Shown: piece by piece, positions 8,747-17,789 of the stretch
How positions within the stretch are numbered: position 1 is the stretch's first letter
Layout: the number at the start of each line of letters is the position of its first letter
Origin: an uncultured Clostridium sp.
GTDB taxonomy: Bacteria; Bacillota; Clostridia; Lachnospirales; Lachnospiraceae
NCBI RefSeq assembly: GCF_900547735.1
Contig: NZ_URHZ01000014.1
Span: 1 to 64,000, forward strand
Direction: 5' to 3'
Length of the DNA stretch: 64,000 nt
Notes under the pieces: model-generated
What the model was told of the DNA's origin: nothing
Databases searched by the model: none
The model's input: only the letters and a program-made list of their open reading frames with translations
Position numbers and translations under genes: made by a program

Positions 8747-9494
8747 AGTCGGCGTACCTCACTTTCCGTGGGGATAGCCTTTCTTATTCCTACTCGAACC
8801 TATGATTTTGTTGTTTTGTTGTACTGTTTTTCAGTGTAATTCTCGACTGGTGGCTATCCCTCCACCGTATTTCTACGGCTTCATCGGTACTGTGCCACCA
8901 CTTTCAGTCAGATAAAAGCAAGTTATTCCCTGTGGGGTTTCCTTGCTAACGCTTCATAACAGTGTAATCCGTTCCACGTTCTGACCTTACTACGTTCCGA
9001 TATTCCTATCTTTTCACATATCCTTAGGCTGTCCTTTGAGCCTGTACGCTGGGCGGTACCTGTAATACCGCAAGGTTTTTCATGGGCACTATTTTACTAA
9101 ACCTCACGCACGCCGCACGTTGGCGGCTACGGCATTTCTACCGTATTGACTTATAGACCCGTTCATTCGGACGTTTTGTCAGTGGGCGTCGCTCCCACAT
9201 TCTCACCATAGATATTTTATAGACCTCCGGCATATAGGCAACACCATCCACCTCTGGACAGCTTTCGTGCAGGCATTGTTTTTCATCTGCTTACGGTTGC
9301 TCTCTGCCGGCTTCACCGAGCTTCGTACACAGTAGTTATTACACACCGCTGCGCACGTCGGAGTATCAAGGGGGCGTTTCAGGGCGTTACCCCGTCATTC
9401 CACCCATCGGAATATCAGTTGTCATTTCCGTTATATTATTCATTCGGAAATGCTCCTCTTTTAGCATCACACAGTCTTGCGCCTGTAAATGTTG

Positions 9495-11192
9495 TTACAG
9501 AATGATGTTTGTGAGGAAACGTATCGCACTGTGCCAGTCATCATAGAGTGAACCCCGGATGGTCAGGTCATCGGTCAGGTTAATTTGCAGCATACCGGCG
9601 GGCGTCCATGCGTCAATACACTCTACATAGGTGGTGTAACGCCCGTCAGGGAACCACACCGGCGAAAAATGTGATGGACGGCCATAGGTGCTGTATTTGT
9701 TTTTCTGAAACTCAAAGCTGCTGGAAAGTCCCGTGTTCAGGCGTTTCAGCAACCGCCAATAAGTCGCATAGTTAAATTCGGGGAAGTAGGCCACCACGTT
9801 CTGGAGTCCTGTAATATGGCTGCTGGGGGCGGTAGATCGCACCTGTGCCGATACGCTGGCATTCAGCCCATAGCCGCTTTTCATCTGCCTGCCGGATGCG
9901 GTGGGCGATTTTTCGTCAGGCTGGGTCTTGAATGTGGCTGTCAGGCTGGCGGAATACGGAATCCACGCATACTCCCACCACCCGTGATCGCAATAATACC
10001 CGCCGCCGTCCCCATCCGAGTGCCATACCCAATACTCATGCCACCAGCAGTCCCATTCGCCCCATGTCAGGCTCGTCACATTCGGTTTGGACGGTTTTGC
10101 CGGAATGGAATAGCCGTCATTGCGGTCATTGGCCTGCGGATCGGGCGGCGGGTTCTTGTCAAGGTCAACAATCTGCGCTGTGATATGATTGGTGCTGGTG
10201 GAGCAGTTGCTTCGGATTGTGATGGTAATGACACCCGGTTCCTTGGGCGTCCGCCATTTCACCCATGCAAGCTGACTTCCACCCTCCGGGATATAAATAT
10301 CCGTGTGGGAATATGTCCTGCCATTGATGGAGAATGTCGCATAAGCCGGATTGTCTGGCGTTTTCTGCGAGCCGGTGGACAGCAGCACGGAAGTAACCAC
10401 CTCTGTGTCACAGCGATAAGTCACATCGCTTTCTTTGGGCGGTTCCGGGTCTGGTTCAGAAAAGCGGACAATGCCTAAACCCAGTTGTGCAATAATGGTA
10501 TCGTCATTCTGTTTATCCGTGGTGGAGCCGCCCCACGCCGGGAATCCCAAATCAGGGGTTTCAAGGAACATGGCAAGGGGGAGATTTTTATGCGTCAGCG
10601 ATACCATCTTACTTCTAAGGCCGCCGGCCACCTGTTTATTATAGAGCGCCGCTTCCGTAGCGGTCATGGCGAACATCACGCCGCTGTATTTGAAATAGGC
10701 AATGGGTTCCAAAAGAATTTTGTAGCTGCCGCTGATTAAGTCATCATAGTTAAACCCAGTGGCCGCCGCTATGTCCCGCATGGTTCCCTCACGGCAAAAG
10801 TAACTGCGGATTGCTTCAATGTTGGCGTTTCCACTTCCGCTGCTGATAATGCGGGGCATGGTATTGACCGGTTTTATGGAATGATAATTTCCGTTATGCG
10901 GAGTCAGTCCAGTGCTTCGATATGAAATTTTGCTTACACTGCCAAAGTGCATGACAATATCCCCATTTCCCTGATTAGAGAAATCAATGGGGGTAGAGAC
11001 AGGGGTATTGTCACTGTCTCTGATAATCGTTACACGCACCCCGTCACGCCCCGGCGTCCACGAGTTCTGACTGGTTCCCTGTCCCATGCCGCCGCCACCG
11101 CCGTCTATATTCGGGTTTCCGTCCGCAAGTGCCGGTACGGACAAAGAAAAAAGCATTGCCAGACACAGTAATGCTGAAAGGATTTTTTTCAA
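9495..11192 (-). CDS. Large secreted protein with a Trp/His/Cys-rich segment (candidate adhesin/tip)
   Basis: A 565-aa protein starting at TTG 11192, 6 nt after GGAGG. A Sec signal peptide (MKKILSALLCLAMLFSLSVPALA, cleavage ~23) is followed by a Gly-rich linker and beta-rich domains. An Ig/CARDB-like region (~255-345) contains Cys pairs. A remarkable aromatic segment (~375-412) has WDCWWHEYWVWH and YYCDHGWWEYAW. There is no LPXTG sorting signal or C-terminal membrane helix. It is transcribed straight after the Tad genes and DUF6550, so a secreted or fibre-associated contact protein is the best guess. It has its own upstream terminator, and hence possibly its own promoter. Confidence 0.7.
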   Translation of the reverse strand: MKKILSALLCLAMLFSLSVPALADGNPNIDGGGGGMGQGTSQNSWTPGRDGVRVTIIRDSDNTPVSTPIDFSNQGNGDIVMHFGSVSKISYRSTGLTPHNGNYHSIKPVNTMPRIISSGSGNANIEAIRSYFCREGTMRDIAAATGFNYDDLISGSYKILLEPIAYFKYSGVMFAMTATEAALYNKQVAGGLRSKMVSLTHKNLPLAMFLETPDLGFPAWGGSTTDKQNDDTIIAQLGLGIVRFSEPDPEPPKESDVTYRCDTEVVTSVLLSTGSQKTPDNPAYATFSINGRTYSHTDIYIPEGGSQLAWVKWRTPKEPGVITITIRSNCSTSTNHITAQIVDLDKNPPPDPQANDRNDGYSIPAKPSKPNVTSLTWGEWDCWWHEYWVWHSDGDGGGYYCDHGWWEYAWIPYSASLTATFKTQPDEKSPTASGRQMKSGYGLNASVSAQVRSTAPSSHITGLQNVVAYFPEFNYATYWRLLKRLNTGLSSSFEFQKNKYSTYGRPSHFSPVWFPDGRYTTYVECIDAWTPAGMLQINLTDDLTIRGSLYDDWHSAIRFLTNIIL

Positions 11193-11203
11193 TTTGCACC
11201 TCC

Positions 11204-11241
11204 AAAAAATGAGGGTACAGCCAATACGACTGTACCCTCAT
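11204..11241 (-). terminator. Intrinsic terminator before the secreted protein gene
   Basis: Perfect 12-bp arms ATGAGGGTACAG/CTGTACCCTCAT (11209-11220, 11230-11241) with a 9-nt loop. On the minus strand TTTTTT follows, overlapping the region just before GGAGG of the next gene. Transcription from the DUF6550 gene should be reduced here. Confidence 0.85.
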
Positions 11242-11258
11242 AAATGTTTTATTCATTT

Positions 11259-11846
11259 TTACATTTCGCCAACAGGCTTACCCGTTCCGGCGTTGGGCGC
11301 GGTTTCAGTTGAATTTTCACCCTCATACGGAACCCAGCCAAATCCCGGCACATATACCGCGCCGTCTGAACGGGTTTCCCCACCCTGCGGCTGATCCGGC
11401 TCCGGCTGGGGCGTATGCTCTGGCTGGCACTGACCGCTTGCGTCCGGGTTCTCTACCGGCGCACTGCTTTCAGGTGTACCCTTGGGCGGCTCTGCCGGGG
11501 GCGTTGCTTCTGCCGGTGATTTCGGCTTGCCCTCTGAGGGTTTTGCCTGCACATCCCCGGCCACGGTTCCCGCTGCGGAGCTGCTTTCTTTCTCTGGTTC
11601 AGACGTGGTTTCCGGTTCCGAGGTGGTTTCCGGTGTGGAAGTGCTTGGCGCCGTGGTGCTTTCCGGTTTGATTTCCGGTACGGTAACGCTCGGCTCCGGT
11701 TCGGGCTGGCTCTCTGTCTGTGCCGCAGGCGGCTGGGTATTCCCCAGCGTACCCATGTACCAGAACAGACCGGCTGCAAGGCAGACCGCCAAAGCGGAAA
11801 GCGTGATAATGGTAATGCGTTTCTTTTTATTATATTCGTTTTTCAT
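11259..11846 (-). CDS. DUF6550-like membrane-anchored Pro/Glu-rich protein
   Basis: A 195-aa protein. A short Lys-rich cytoplasmic head is followed by one membrane helix (~12-32, ITIITLSALAVCLAAGLFWYM). A long extracellular Pro/Glu/Ser/Thr stalk then ends in a small conserved tail (GAVYVPGFGWVPYEGEN). This layout matches the DUF6550 proteins found in Firmicute conjugative elements. A stalk reaching through peptidoglycan beside the Tad genes suggests a wall-spanning accessory factor. The family name is from memory; the topology is directly visible. Confidence 0.7.
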   Translation of the reverse strand: MKNEYNKKKRITIITLSALAVCLAAGLFWYMGTLGNTQPPAAQTESQPEPEPSVTVPEIKPESTTAPSTSTPETTSEPETTSEPEKESSSAAGTVAGDVQAKPSEGKPKSPAEATPPAEPPKGTPESSAPVENPDASGQCQPEHTPQPEPDQPQGGETRSDGAVYVPGFGWVPYEGENSTETAPNAGTGKPVGEM

Positions 11847-11973
11847 TGTATGGCCTCACTTTCATTGATTGGATGAACAGTTCAGCCCTATTTACCCAAA
11901 TTCTTTACCCGACTCCATTATAAGGGGAATCTGCCTGCGCGTCCAGACATTTTCCCAAAACCTTAGAATCTCC

Positions 11974-12510
11974 TTAGAATTTGGGCATATAGGCCGCCCG
12001 TGTTCGGACTTCCATTTTAAGCGGCGGCACCATGCTCCAGCCAAAGGACAGCGGGATTTCAATGGTGATCCGGGCGTCCGCTTCAAAATTCTTGTTTGTG
12101 TTTCCCGGTGTCAGGGGCGTGTTGACAATCTCCACGTCAAGTTCCGACAGCCGGTATTCATACCCCTCTGGCTGCCACTTGGTCAGCGTGCCGCCTTCCA
12201 TATCAGCGCCCAAAAGAGTACCCATCCGGGCAAGTACATCATCATAGTCAAGGTTTTCCTGCCAGCGGTCGCCGGACAGCACATAGCCCCCGGAATACCC
12301 CTCCCGCAGACCGTTATAGGTTTCGTCATAATTGGTGGTTGCCACCGTGATGACCGACTGCTGGAGTCCGTCACGGACACCCTGCACGATGATTGCAAGC
12401 CGGAAAAACTCTGCCATGGCGCACATCAGCAGAAGCAGCCCCAAAATCAGGGCAACCATCAGTATGGTGGCCTCGCCTTTTTTGTTCCGCAGGACATTTC
12501 TGATTCGCAT
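11974..12510 (-). CDS. TadE-like pseudopilin
   Basis: A 178-aa protein. The start at 12510 follows AGGTGGAG; the longer frame to 12585 overlaps the upstream gene. The N-terminus MRIRNVLRNKKGEATILMVALILGLLLL has the class III prepilin form: short basic leader, GE at the processing site, then a hydrophobic helix. A soluble domain follows. TadE/TadF are minor pilins cut by the A24 peptidase encoded at 19557. A 127-nt gap before it (11847-11973) holds two close CCTTAGAAT copies and no gene. Confidence 0.8.
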   Translation of the reverse strand: MRIRNVLRNKKGEATILMVALILGLLLLMCAMAEFFRLAIIVQGVRDGLQQSVITVATTNYDETYNGLREGYSGGYVLSGDRWQENLDYDDVLARMGTLLGADMEGGTLTKWQPEGYEYRLSELDVEIVNTPLTPGNTNKNFEADARITIEIPLSFGWSMVPPLKMEVRTRAAYMPKF

Positions 12511-12520
12511 AGGCTCCACC

Positions 12521-12922
12521 TCACTTATAGTAGACTTCGGATTTTCCCGTTGCTTTGGCTCTGATCTCAATCGGGAAAGAGCCAAAGACGAAAAAGCCGA
12601 TGTCCACGGTTTCTGTCAGTGTCACCTCGATGTCACCGTTTAGCTGCACCTTTTTCCCTCTGTAATAATCGCAGTCCCAGCGGATTTCCGGGTCAAGGCC
12701 GGTTTCCGTTTTCATGTCGCTGATGCGGGAGGACACGTCCGTGCCGCCCACAATTTCAGCCTGCCTGACAATTTCCGCAGCAAAAATATCAAGCTGCTGT
12801 TTGGCGGTAAAAACCGGCAGGAAGCTGACGGCAAGGGCAACCACCAGCATCAGGCATAAAAGCCCGATTGCCACATCAATATATCCCTCGCCCCGCTTGG
12901 ATTTCAGTATCTTACAAAACAT
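12521..12922 (-). CDS. DUF4320 family pseudopilin
   Basis: A 133-aa protein with prepilin-like N-terminus KSKRGEGYIDVAIGLLCLMLVVALAV: basic leader, G-E-G cleavage context, then a membrane helix. The remainder is a small beta-rich domain. DUF4320 proteins occur in Firmicute ICEs beside TadE-like genes. It lies between tadC and the TadE-like gene with 10-12-nt gaps, so it is probably a structural or minor pilin of the same fibre. Confidence 0.8.
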   Translation of the reverse strand: MFCKILKSKRGEGYIDVAIGLLCLMLVVALAVSFLPVFTAKQQLDIFAAEIVRQAEIVGGTDVSSRISDMKTETGLDPEIRWDCDYYRGKKVQLNGDIEVTLTETVDIGFFVFGSFPIEIRAKATGKSEVYYK

Positions 12923-12934
12923 AAGCCTCCCTCC

Positions 12935-13810
12935 TTAGAATATCCCCGACATGGTGCCGAGGATCTGATAGCCCATCACGCCCATAAACAGGAGCAGCAT
13001 ACAGGCAAGGAGCATAAATGAGTATTTTCGGATTTTGGGCGGCCGCTCCAGCGCCAGCTTTTTCAGGCGTTGAAGCTCCAACTGCTTCATATCATGGGAC
13101 AGCATACGGAAGAATGCTACGCCGTCATCCCCGCGCAGGACGCCGATCAGCCCCCGCACCACATCGGAAAGCTGTGCGCTGGACACTCTGGCCTCAAACC
13201 GTGTCAGCGCCCCCTCGAAGTTGCCGGTTCGCATATCCGCCACGGTAATCGCCAGTTCATTTTTCAGGGCTTTCCCGGCGCTCCGCTGATAGGTTTCCAG
13301 CATGGAAAGCACATCGCGGCTGGCCTGAAGTTCCTGCGTGATGGTTGCCACAAACCGGGGCAGTTCATATTCAATTTCCTCCCGTCTGGCTGTAATCTTC
13401 TTATCAGCCTTCGTGCTTTCACTAAAATAGACCGCAATCCCGATAATCACAAACGCCGGTGCAAGAATGGGAACCACCAGCAGGCAGGGAACCGCACAGA
13501 GGAATACCAACCCCGCCTTTACCATGGCTTCTGCCGCGTATTGTTCGGCAGTCATGGGGATTTCAGCGGACTTTAGCGTGGCGGTCAGCTTGCGCCGTTT
13601 GTAATCGTCCATGGGGAGAATCTTTGCCAGCTTTGCCGCCAGCTCCGTGATGATGGCGTCTGAATTTTTCGCCGCTTTCTTATTCTTTTTGACGGCTCCC
13701 AGCACCGCTTTGGTGGCTTTGTAGGTGGGAACCTTGAACGCCTGTGCCAATATCAGATACAGCCCCAGCGAAAAGAACGCGGCAAAGAGAAGTAAAATCA
13801 TATTCTGCAT
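12935..13810 (-). CDS. tadC: TadC-like inner-membrane platform protein
   Basis: A 291-aa type II secretion F-domain protein. An N-terminal helix (~4-24) is followed by a cytoplasmic F-domain (~150-250, EYELPRFVATITQELQASRDVLSML...). Paired membrane helices lie at ~110-135 and at the C-terminus (~262-285). TadC partners TadB as the membrane platform on which CpaF works to extrude the pilus. GGAGG lies just upstream of the ATG, and the gene follows tadB after 15 nt. Confidence 0.88.
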   Translation of the reverse strand: MQNMILLLFAAFFSLGLYLILAQAFKVPTYKATKAVLGAVKKNKKAAKNSDAIITELAAKLAKILPMDDYKRRKLTATLKSAEIPMTAEQYAAEAMVKAGLVFLCAVPCLLVVPILAPAFVIIGIAVYFSESTKADKKITARREEIEYELPRFVATITQELQASRDVLSMLETYQRSAGKALKNELAITVADMRTGNFEGALTRFEARVSSAQLSDVVRGLIGVLRGDDGVAFFRMLSHDMKQLELQRLKKLALERPPKIRKYSFMLLACMLLLFMGVMGYQILGTMSGIF

Positions 13811-13825
13811 TTTCGTTCCGCCTCC

Positions 13826-14758
13826 TTACCGCTTGTACTCAATCGGCCGGGTATGTTTGGCAACGGCGGCGATGGAGATAAACAGAACCACGCCGCAGAC
13901 TGCCAGAAGTGCCTTGCCGAACTGCGTAAACATCAGTGTCTTGTACCACTCCGCATTGAGAAAATACATCAGCGGGATACTGCCCAGCAGCAGCACGATC
14001 ATGGTGATGTACTCTTTTACTGGCTCAAAGAGCAGCAAGTCCAACTCCGCAGACACCACGCGCATATCACTGAGTTTTGCCACGATGGGCGGCAGGGTGG
14101 ACTTCAAGTTATAATCGTCCTGACACGCCACCACCGCGTCCACCCACTCGTGGAACACCGCATTATCAATACAGGGCTTCATCTGCTCCAATGCTTCTTT
14201 CAGATTGGAGTTGATGAGTTTGGCCTGCAGCAAAAAGTTTCGGAACACCTCGGCCACAGGTGGGTTCAGATAGGGGGTGTTTTCCTCAATGGCACGGATG
14301 ATGGTGTTTTTCCCGCGCAGATAGCTGGTAGTGATGATGGAGAGCGCCGTTTCCAGTTCCGTGTTGATCTGTTTTTTGTGCCGCCCCGCCGTGAATTTCA
14401 CATAATAGAACGGGAGCAGGGCAAACCCCACCGCCAGCACCGGCACAAGCAAACCGTTCTTCATGGTAAGGGCAATCATTACGCCCAGCACAAACAGCAG
14501 CATGGAAAGGATGCACAGCACCGTGAACATCCCTGATTTTCCTGTGACGCGCAGGGTTTCCTTGGTTTCCAGAAATAACAGCTTGATTCCCCTCGGCTGC
14601 CTGTTCTTCCGGCTTTTCTCAATCCTGCTTTTCAAGGATGGGTTTTTCGGCTGCACATAGGCGGCCAACCCCTCCAGAAAAGAAAAGGGCGATAACGAGA
14701 GCATCAAAAAGCTGCCCGTTACCGCCAGTAAAAACGCAATCGTTACAAGTATTGTCAA
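13826..14758 (-). CDS. tadB: TadB-like inner-membrane platform protein
   Basis: A 310-aa type II secretion F-domain protein. Helices at ~5-25, ~75-120 and ~255-305 flank a cytoplasmic domain (TELETALSIITTSYLRGKNTIIRAIEENTP). It forms the Tad platform with the TadC-like protein downstream. Its start overlaps the stop of the 112-aa gene by 4 nt (ATGA), showing translational coupling with the small unknown genes inserted before it. Confidence 0.88.
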   Translation of the reverse strand: MTILVTIAFLLAVTGSFLMLSLSPFSFLEGLAAYVQPKNPSLKSRIEKSRKNRQPRGIKLLFLETKETLRVTGKSGMFTVLCILSMLLFVLGVMIALTMKNGLLVPVLAVGFALLPFYYVKFTAGRHKKQINTELETALSIITTSYLRGKNTIIRAIEENTPYLNPPVAEVFRNFLLQAKLINSNLKEALEQMKPCIDNAVFHEWVDAVVACQDDYNLKSTLPPIVAKLSDMRVVSAELDLLLFEPVKEYITMIVLLLGSIPLMYFLNAEWYKTLMFTQFGKALLAVCGVVLFISIAAVAKHTRPIEYKR

Positions 14759-15093
14759 TCCCTTTCTCCCTCCATTTCTTCCCGGTCAATATAGTTGTCC
14801 AGATAGTCACTTAACCATGTACCGGCAAAATTTTCATGTGTTTTTATTCTCCATACCGCCAGTTTGCCAATATTCAACTCCACATCTTCCATAGGGAACA
14901 GCAGACAGGTTCTCCCTTGATTCTCGAATACAGATATATCACGGAATATATCCCCATTCAGCAGGATTTCTTCCTCTGTCAAAAGACCGTTAATCCCGTC
15001 AACCCATTCCTTTAAGTCGCCGCCGCAGCCTTGAATAATCAGCCCTTCCTTACCTCTCATATTGCTTAATTCTTCCATTGTAATCCGATTCAT
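14755..15093 (-). CDS. Small unknown ICE protein with GLIIQGCGGD motif
   Basis: A 112-aa soluble acidic protein of unknown function. The second of two adjacent ATGs (15093) is chosen because GGAGG is 7 nt upstream; the first overlaps the previous stop. GLIIQGCGGDLKEW near residue 18 matches GLILHGCGGDKSEV in the 122-aa protein at 35942, suggesting a shared family. It is inserted between cpaF and tadB. Confidence 0.7.
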   Translation of the reverse strand: MNRITMEELSNMRGKEGLIIQGCGGDLKEWVDGINGLLTEEEILLNGDIFRDISVFENQGRTCLLFPMEDVELNIGKLAVWRIKTHENFAGTWLSDYLDNYIDREEMEGERD

Positions 15094-15962
15094 CATGCTT
15101 CCTCCATTTCCTCCAAATCTTCTATGAAATCCTCATAACCTTTTGCACGGGTGACGGTATCGGAGACTTCGTGGAGATGATCCACCATATCCCTGTGGCT
15201 CTCCGGCAGAACCTCCCCGACAATCTCTTTCAACACATCCTGAAGCGCGCCTAAAAAGCCCCAGCAGCTATCCATTTCCTCGCCGTTTTCGTAAAGCCGG
15301 AAACCGTAGCACTGACCGGACAGATAATAGTTGTAGGTTTCTACCTCGGATTTTAACAGCGCCTTTGCCTTTTCCACACTTTCCGCAGAACAGTTTCCAT
15401 ACTCGGCGCGAATGCTGTCGGCGGTGGCATAAATCCATCCCACCTGACCGGAATCCCATTCAGCGTGCTGGGCGCGCCCAATAAAAGAGGATACTGACAT
15501 ACTAAGCCCTGAATGATCGTAGAGGTTCAGCGGCAATATGAGGTTCTTTTCACTGGCAAGTGCATAAAGCAGTTGGTCTGGCAGCGTGTTCAAAATATCC
15601 TCAAAAATATCCTGCTTGTTATCCGCCATGCTTCCCTCAAAAAAGGTGGTGAACCATTTCTTAAAATAATCATCGTACTCACTGACCGCCCAGCCACCGT
15701 CAGATTGGTTGTACTCCAACTTTACACCCTCAACCTTGCCTGAGCGTACAAGGCTAATCAGCGCGTCCGGCTCTACACTGTCCCGCGCCAGCGATTTCAA
15801 GAGTTCGTTCGTGTCCTCAAAATCATGTTCGTCCCCTAAATTGTAGCGGCTGTGCCAGCACACCATTTTACCAAAGTTGTCATAATCGGTACGGGGATTC
15901 AACGGTTCATCATCGTACATGACCTGTAAAAGATAGGGCTGTTTCATTGCGACAAGGCTCAT
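15093..15962 (-). CDS. Unknown ICE protein (289 aa)
   Basis: A soluble, acidic protein with no membrane segment or recognised catalytic motif. It starts at 15962 (MSLVAMKQ), 8 nt after AAGGAGG; the longer start at 15980 overlaps the cpaF stop. Segments such as LPLNLYDHSGLSMS, DSGQVGWIYAT and YGFRLYENGEEMDSCWGF look conserved but are not tied by me to any function. It lies between cpaF and tadB, which are normally adjacent, so it is either accessory to the pilus or cargo. Confidence 0.7.
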   Translation of the reverse strand: MSLVAMKQPYLLQVMYDDEPLNPRTDYDNFGKMVCWHSRYNLGDEHDFEDTNELLKSLARDSVEPDALISLVRSGKVEGVKLEYNQSDGGWAVSEYDDYFKKWFTTFFEGSMADNKQDIFEDILNTLPDQLLYALASEKNLILPLNLYDHSGLSMSVSSFIGRAQHAEWDSGQVGWIYATADSIRAEYGNCSAESVEKAKALLKSEVETYNYYLSGQCYGFRLYENGEEMDSCWGFLGALQDVLKEIVGEVLPESHRDMVDHLHEVSDTVTRAKGYEDFIEDLEEMEEA

Positions 15963-15976
15963 GCTGGACACCTCCT

Positions 15977-17329
15977 TCATGCGCAGAAAAGCCGCTGCTG
16001 CGCCGTATAGGACATACCGTTTTCCCGCAGGCGCTTGAGCAGGCTTTCCGATGGCGGTTCCACCTTTTCATAGTGGCCGATGATCTTCGGCTTGCCGTCC
16101 ACCATCTGGTTGTCTGTAATGTTGAACCGGAACAGGGTACGCATACGCTGTTTCCCATCCGGCAGATATTCATACTCGCAAATCTCCATCAGGCGGCGGC
16201 TGTTGTCCTCCAGCTTTTTTGCAAAAGCCACAATAGGGAAAGCCTTGGTCGCCAGCCCCATCAGGGTGGCGTCATCCATGGAATAGCTCTGCTTGCACAG
16301 CGTCACCATGCGGTAATAGGTATCGGCGCAGGAATTGGCATGGATGGTGGTAATCACGGCATGGCCGGTATTTGCCGCGTTGATGGCCTGCATACTCTCG
16401 GCGCCTTTCATCTCGGCCACGGCCACACAGTCCGGGTTGATGGTCAGCGTGGTTTCTAAGAGCTTCACAAGGGTAATGTTCTGCTTGGGATCATCGGAAA
16501 AACGGGTGACAAGATGTACCACGTTGTTCAGCACATTCCCCGATTCGTCTGTCACAGTCAGGTCAAATTCCCGGCAGCCCTGTTCCAGCGTGACAATGCG
16601 TTTATTATAGGGAACCTGTCCCAAAATCCATGACATGAGGGTGGTCTTGCCGCTGGAAGTCGCCCCGGTGATACACATGGAAACGCCGTGGCAGTAACAG
16701 GCCGCCAGCAAGTCCAGCATTTCAGCGGTTGCCGTGCCAAAGCCGACAAACTGCTCTTTCGTGAGTTTCCGGGGGTTGACGATACGGATAGAAGCGGAAA
16801 GCCCCTTGTCTTTGTCAATCACGCCGTCCCCCATGACTGTGATACGGATTTTGTTGGAAAGATGCCCCACCACGATGGTCTGGGCACTGTCAAAAATCAT
16901 GCCGGACTTGTGGAGCATACGGCGGATCACATCAATGGCGTGCTGGGGAGAATTGAAATGCTCTTTGCTCGGCAAAATGTCGCCGTTGGAATAGGTGATT
17001 TTGACGTCTTTCCACTGGTTGATGTTGATTTCCTCCACATCATCCCGGTAGAGATATTTGGTCAGGAACGAAAAGCCGGTCATCTCGCCGTAAATTAGTT
17101 CGCACAGTTCGTCCGGCTCGGTATCAGCCACGCCAATCCGGTTTGTTTCAAGGTATTTCTGGATATAGCTTTTAATCAGTTCCCGGCTCTCGTCCGGGTC
17201 GTCTTTCAGGGTAGCCGCATAATGCTTGGTAATATGCTCCTGCACTTCTTTCAGGACTTCCGGGAAAGGTCGCAGGCGGGTTTCCCCGCCCATAAAGCCA
17301 ATATCATGAATGTTGATTGCTTCCTGCAA
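15977..17329 (-). CDS. cpaF: CpaF/TadA secretion ATPase
   Basis: A 450-aa type II/IV secretion-family hexameric ATPase. It starts at TTG 17329, 9 nt after GGAGG. An N-terminal domain (~30-170) is followed by Walker A TGATSSGKTTLMS (~225-237), an Asp box and Walker B-like DCVAVAEMKGAES (~305), and a His box (TIHANSCADTYYRM). It powers assembly and disassembly of Tad pili through the TadB/TadC platform, which is encoded downstream. The first 26 nt overlap the XF1762-like gene. Confidence 0.92.
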   Translation of the reverse strand: MQEAINIHDIGFMGGETRLRPFPEVLKEVQEHITKHYAATLKDDPDESRELIKSYIQKYLETNRIGVADTEPDELCELIYGEMTGFSFLTKYLYRDDVEEININQWKDVKITYSNGDILPSKEHFNSPQHAIDVIRRMLHKSGMIFDSAQTIVVGHLSNKIRITVMGDGVIDKDKGLSASIRIVNPRKLTKEQFVGFGTATAEMLDLLAACYCHGVSMCITGATSSGKTTLMSWILGQVPYNKRIVTLEQGCREFDLTVTDESGNVLNNVVHLVTRFSDDPKQNITLVKLLETTLTINPDCVAVAEMKGAESMQAINAANTGHAVITTIHANSCADTYYRMVTLCKQSYSMDDATLMGLATKAFPIVAFAKKLEDNSRRLMEICEYEYLPDGKQRMRTLFRFNITDNQMVDGKPKIIGHYEKVEPPSESLLKRLRENGMSYTAQQRLFCA

Positions 17330-17789
17330 TTTCGGGTTCCTCCTTTCGATTGAGGATGATTTCGTACAACTGCTTGGGGCAGGTGGGCGCCTGATCCGTC
17401 CTCGGCCTGCCCGGTTGGTTCCAGCTCCCGCCCCGGCCGGTGTAACAGTAGGAAAAGCCGCTTGCCCGCAGGCTTGCGCCGTCCTCGTTCTCCAAAATAT
17501 AGGTAATCATCCGGTCATATCCCAGTGACTTTGCCGCCCGGCCACAGGCTCCGTACAGCTTGGAGCAGGCGTTCTTTGTGCCGTCCGTACACAGACGCAG
17601 CACTTCAACCGTGGTGTGCTGGTCGATCCGGCGTGACCGGGGCCGCCCCACGATGGCAACGCCACACAGACGGCCGTCCACATAACAGGCAAGGGAGAAA
17701 CGGTGTCCCCTCACGGCCTTGTGATGACGGTGGTATTCGGTCACATAGGCGTTTGCTTCTGCAAGTTCTATGTGACGGATTGTAAACAT
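17304..17789 (-). CDS. XF1762-like GNAT-superfamily protein
   Basis: A 161-aa protein with N-terminal MFTIRHIELAEANAYVTEYHRHHKAVRGHRFSL, followed by GVAIVGRPRSRRID, EVLRLCTDGTKNACSKLYG and GYDRMITYIL. This pattern is the XF1762 family, a GNAT-fold group often found in phages and mobile elements with no assigned substrate. It overlaps both neighbours: TAATG with tadZ upstream and 26 nt with cpaF downstream. It is therefore made with the pilus genes. A role in modifying pilin or nucleic acid is speculation. Confidence 0.7.
   Translation of the reverse strand: MFTIRHIELAEANAYVTEYHRHHKAVRGHRFSLACYVDGRLCGVAIVGRPRSRRIDQHTTVEVLRLCTDGTKNACSKLYGACGRAAKSLGYDRMITYILENEDGASLRASGFSYCYTGRGGSWNQPGRPRTDQAPTCPKQLYEIILNRKEEPEIAGSNQHS

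Larger units (their letters stand above)
6726..9472 (-). mobile_element. Group II intron
   Basis: On the minus strand the intron begins GTGTG at 9472 and probably ends ...CGCCAT at ~6726. About 725 nt of structured 5' RNA (domains I-III; GC-rich, no gene) precede the maturase at 8746. Domain V (~6774-6808) and a domain VI stem (~6728-6772, GGCG...CGCC with GGATTACC holding the likely branch A) follow it. It lies in the spacer between two transfer-operon genes, so splicing would keep the polycistronic RNA intact. The 3' end is good to a few nt. Confidence 0.88.

Noticed and set aside
17304..17789. GNAT-like protein as an antitoxin or toxin of a TA pair
   Set aside because: There is no DUF1778/RHH partner next to it, and the sequence fits the XF1762 group, not TacT-like toxins.
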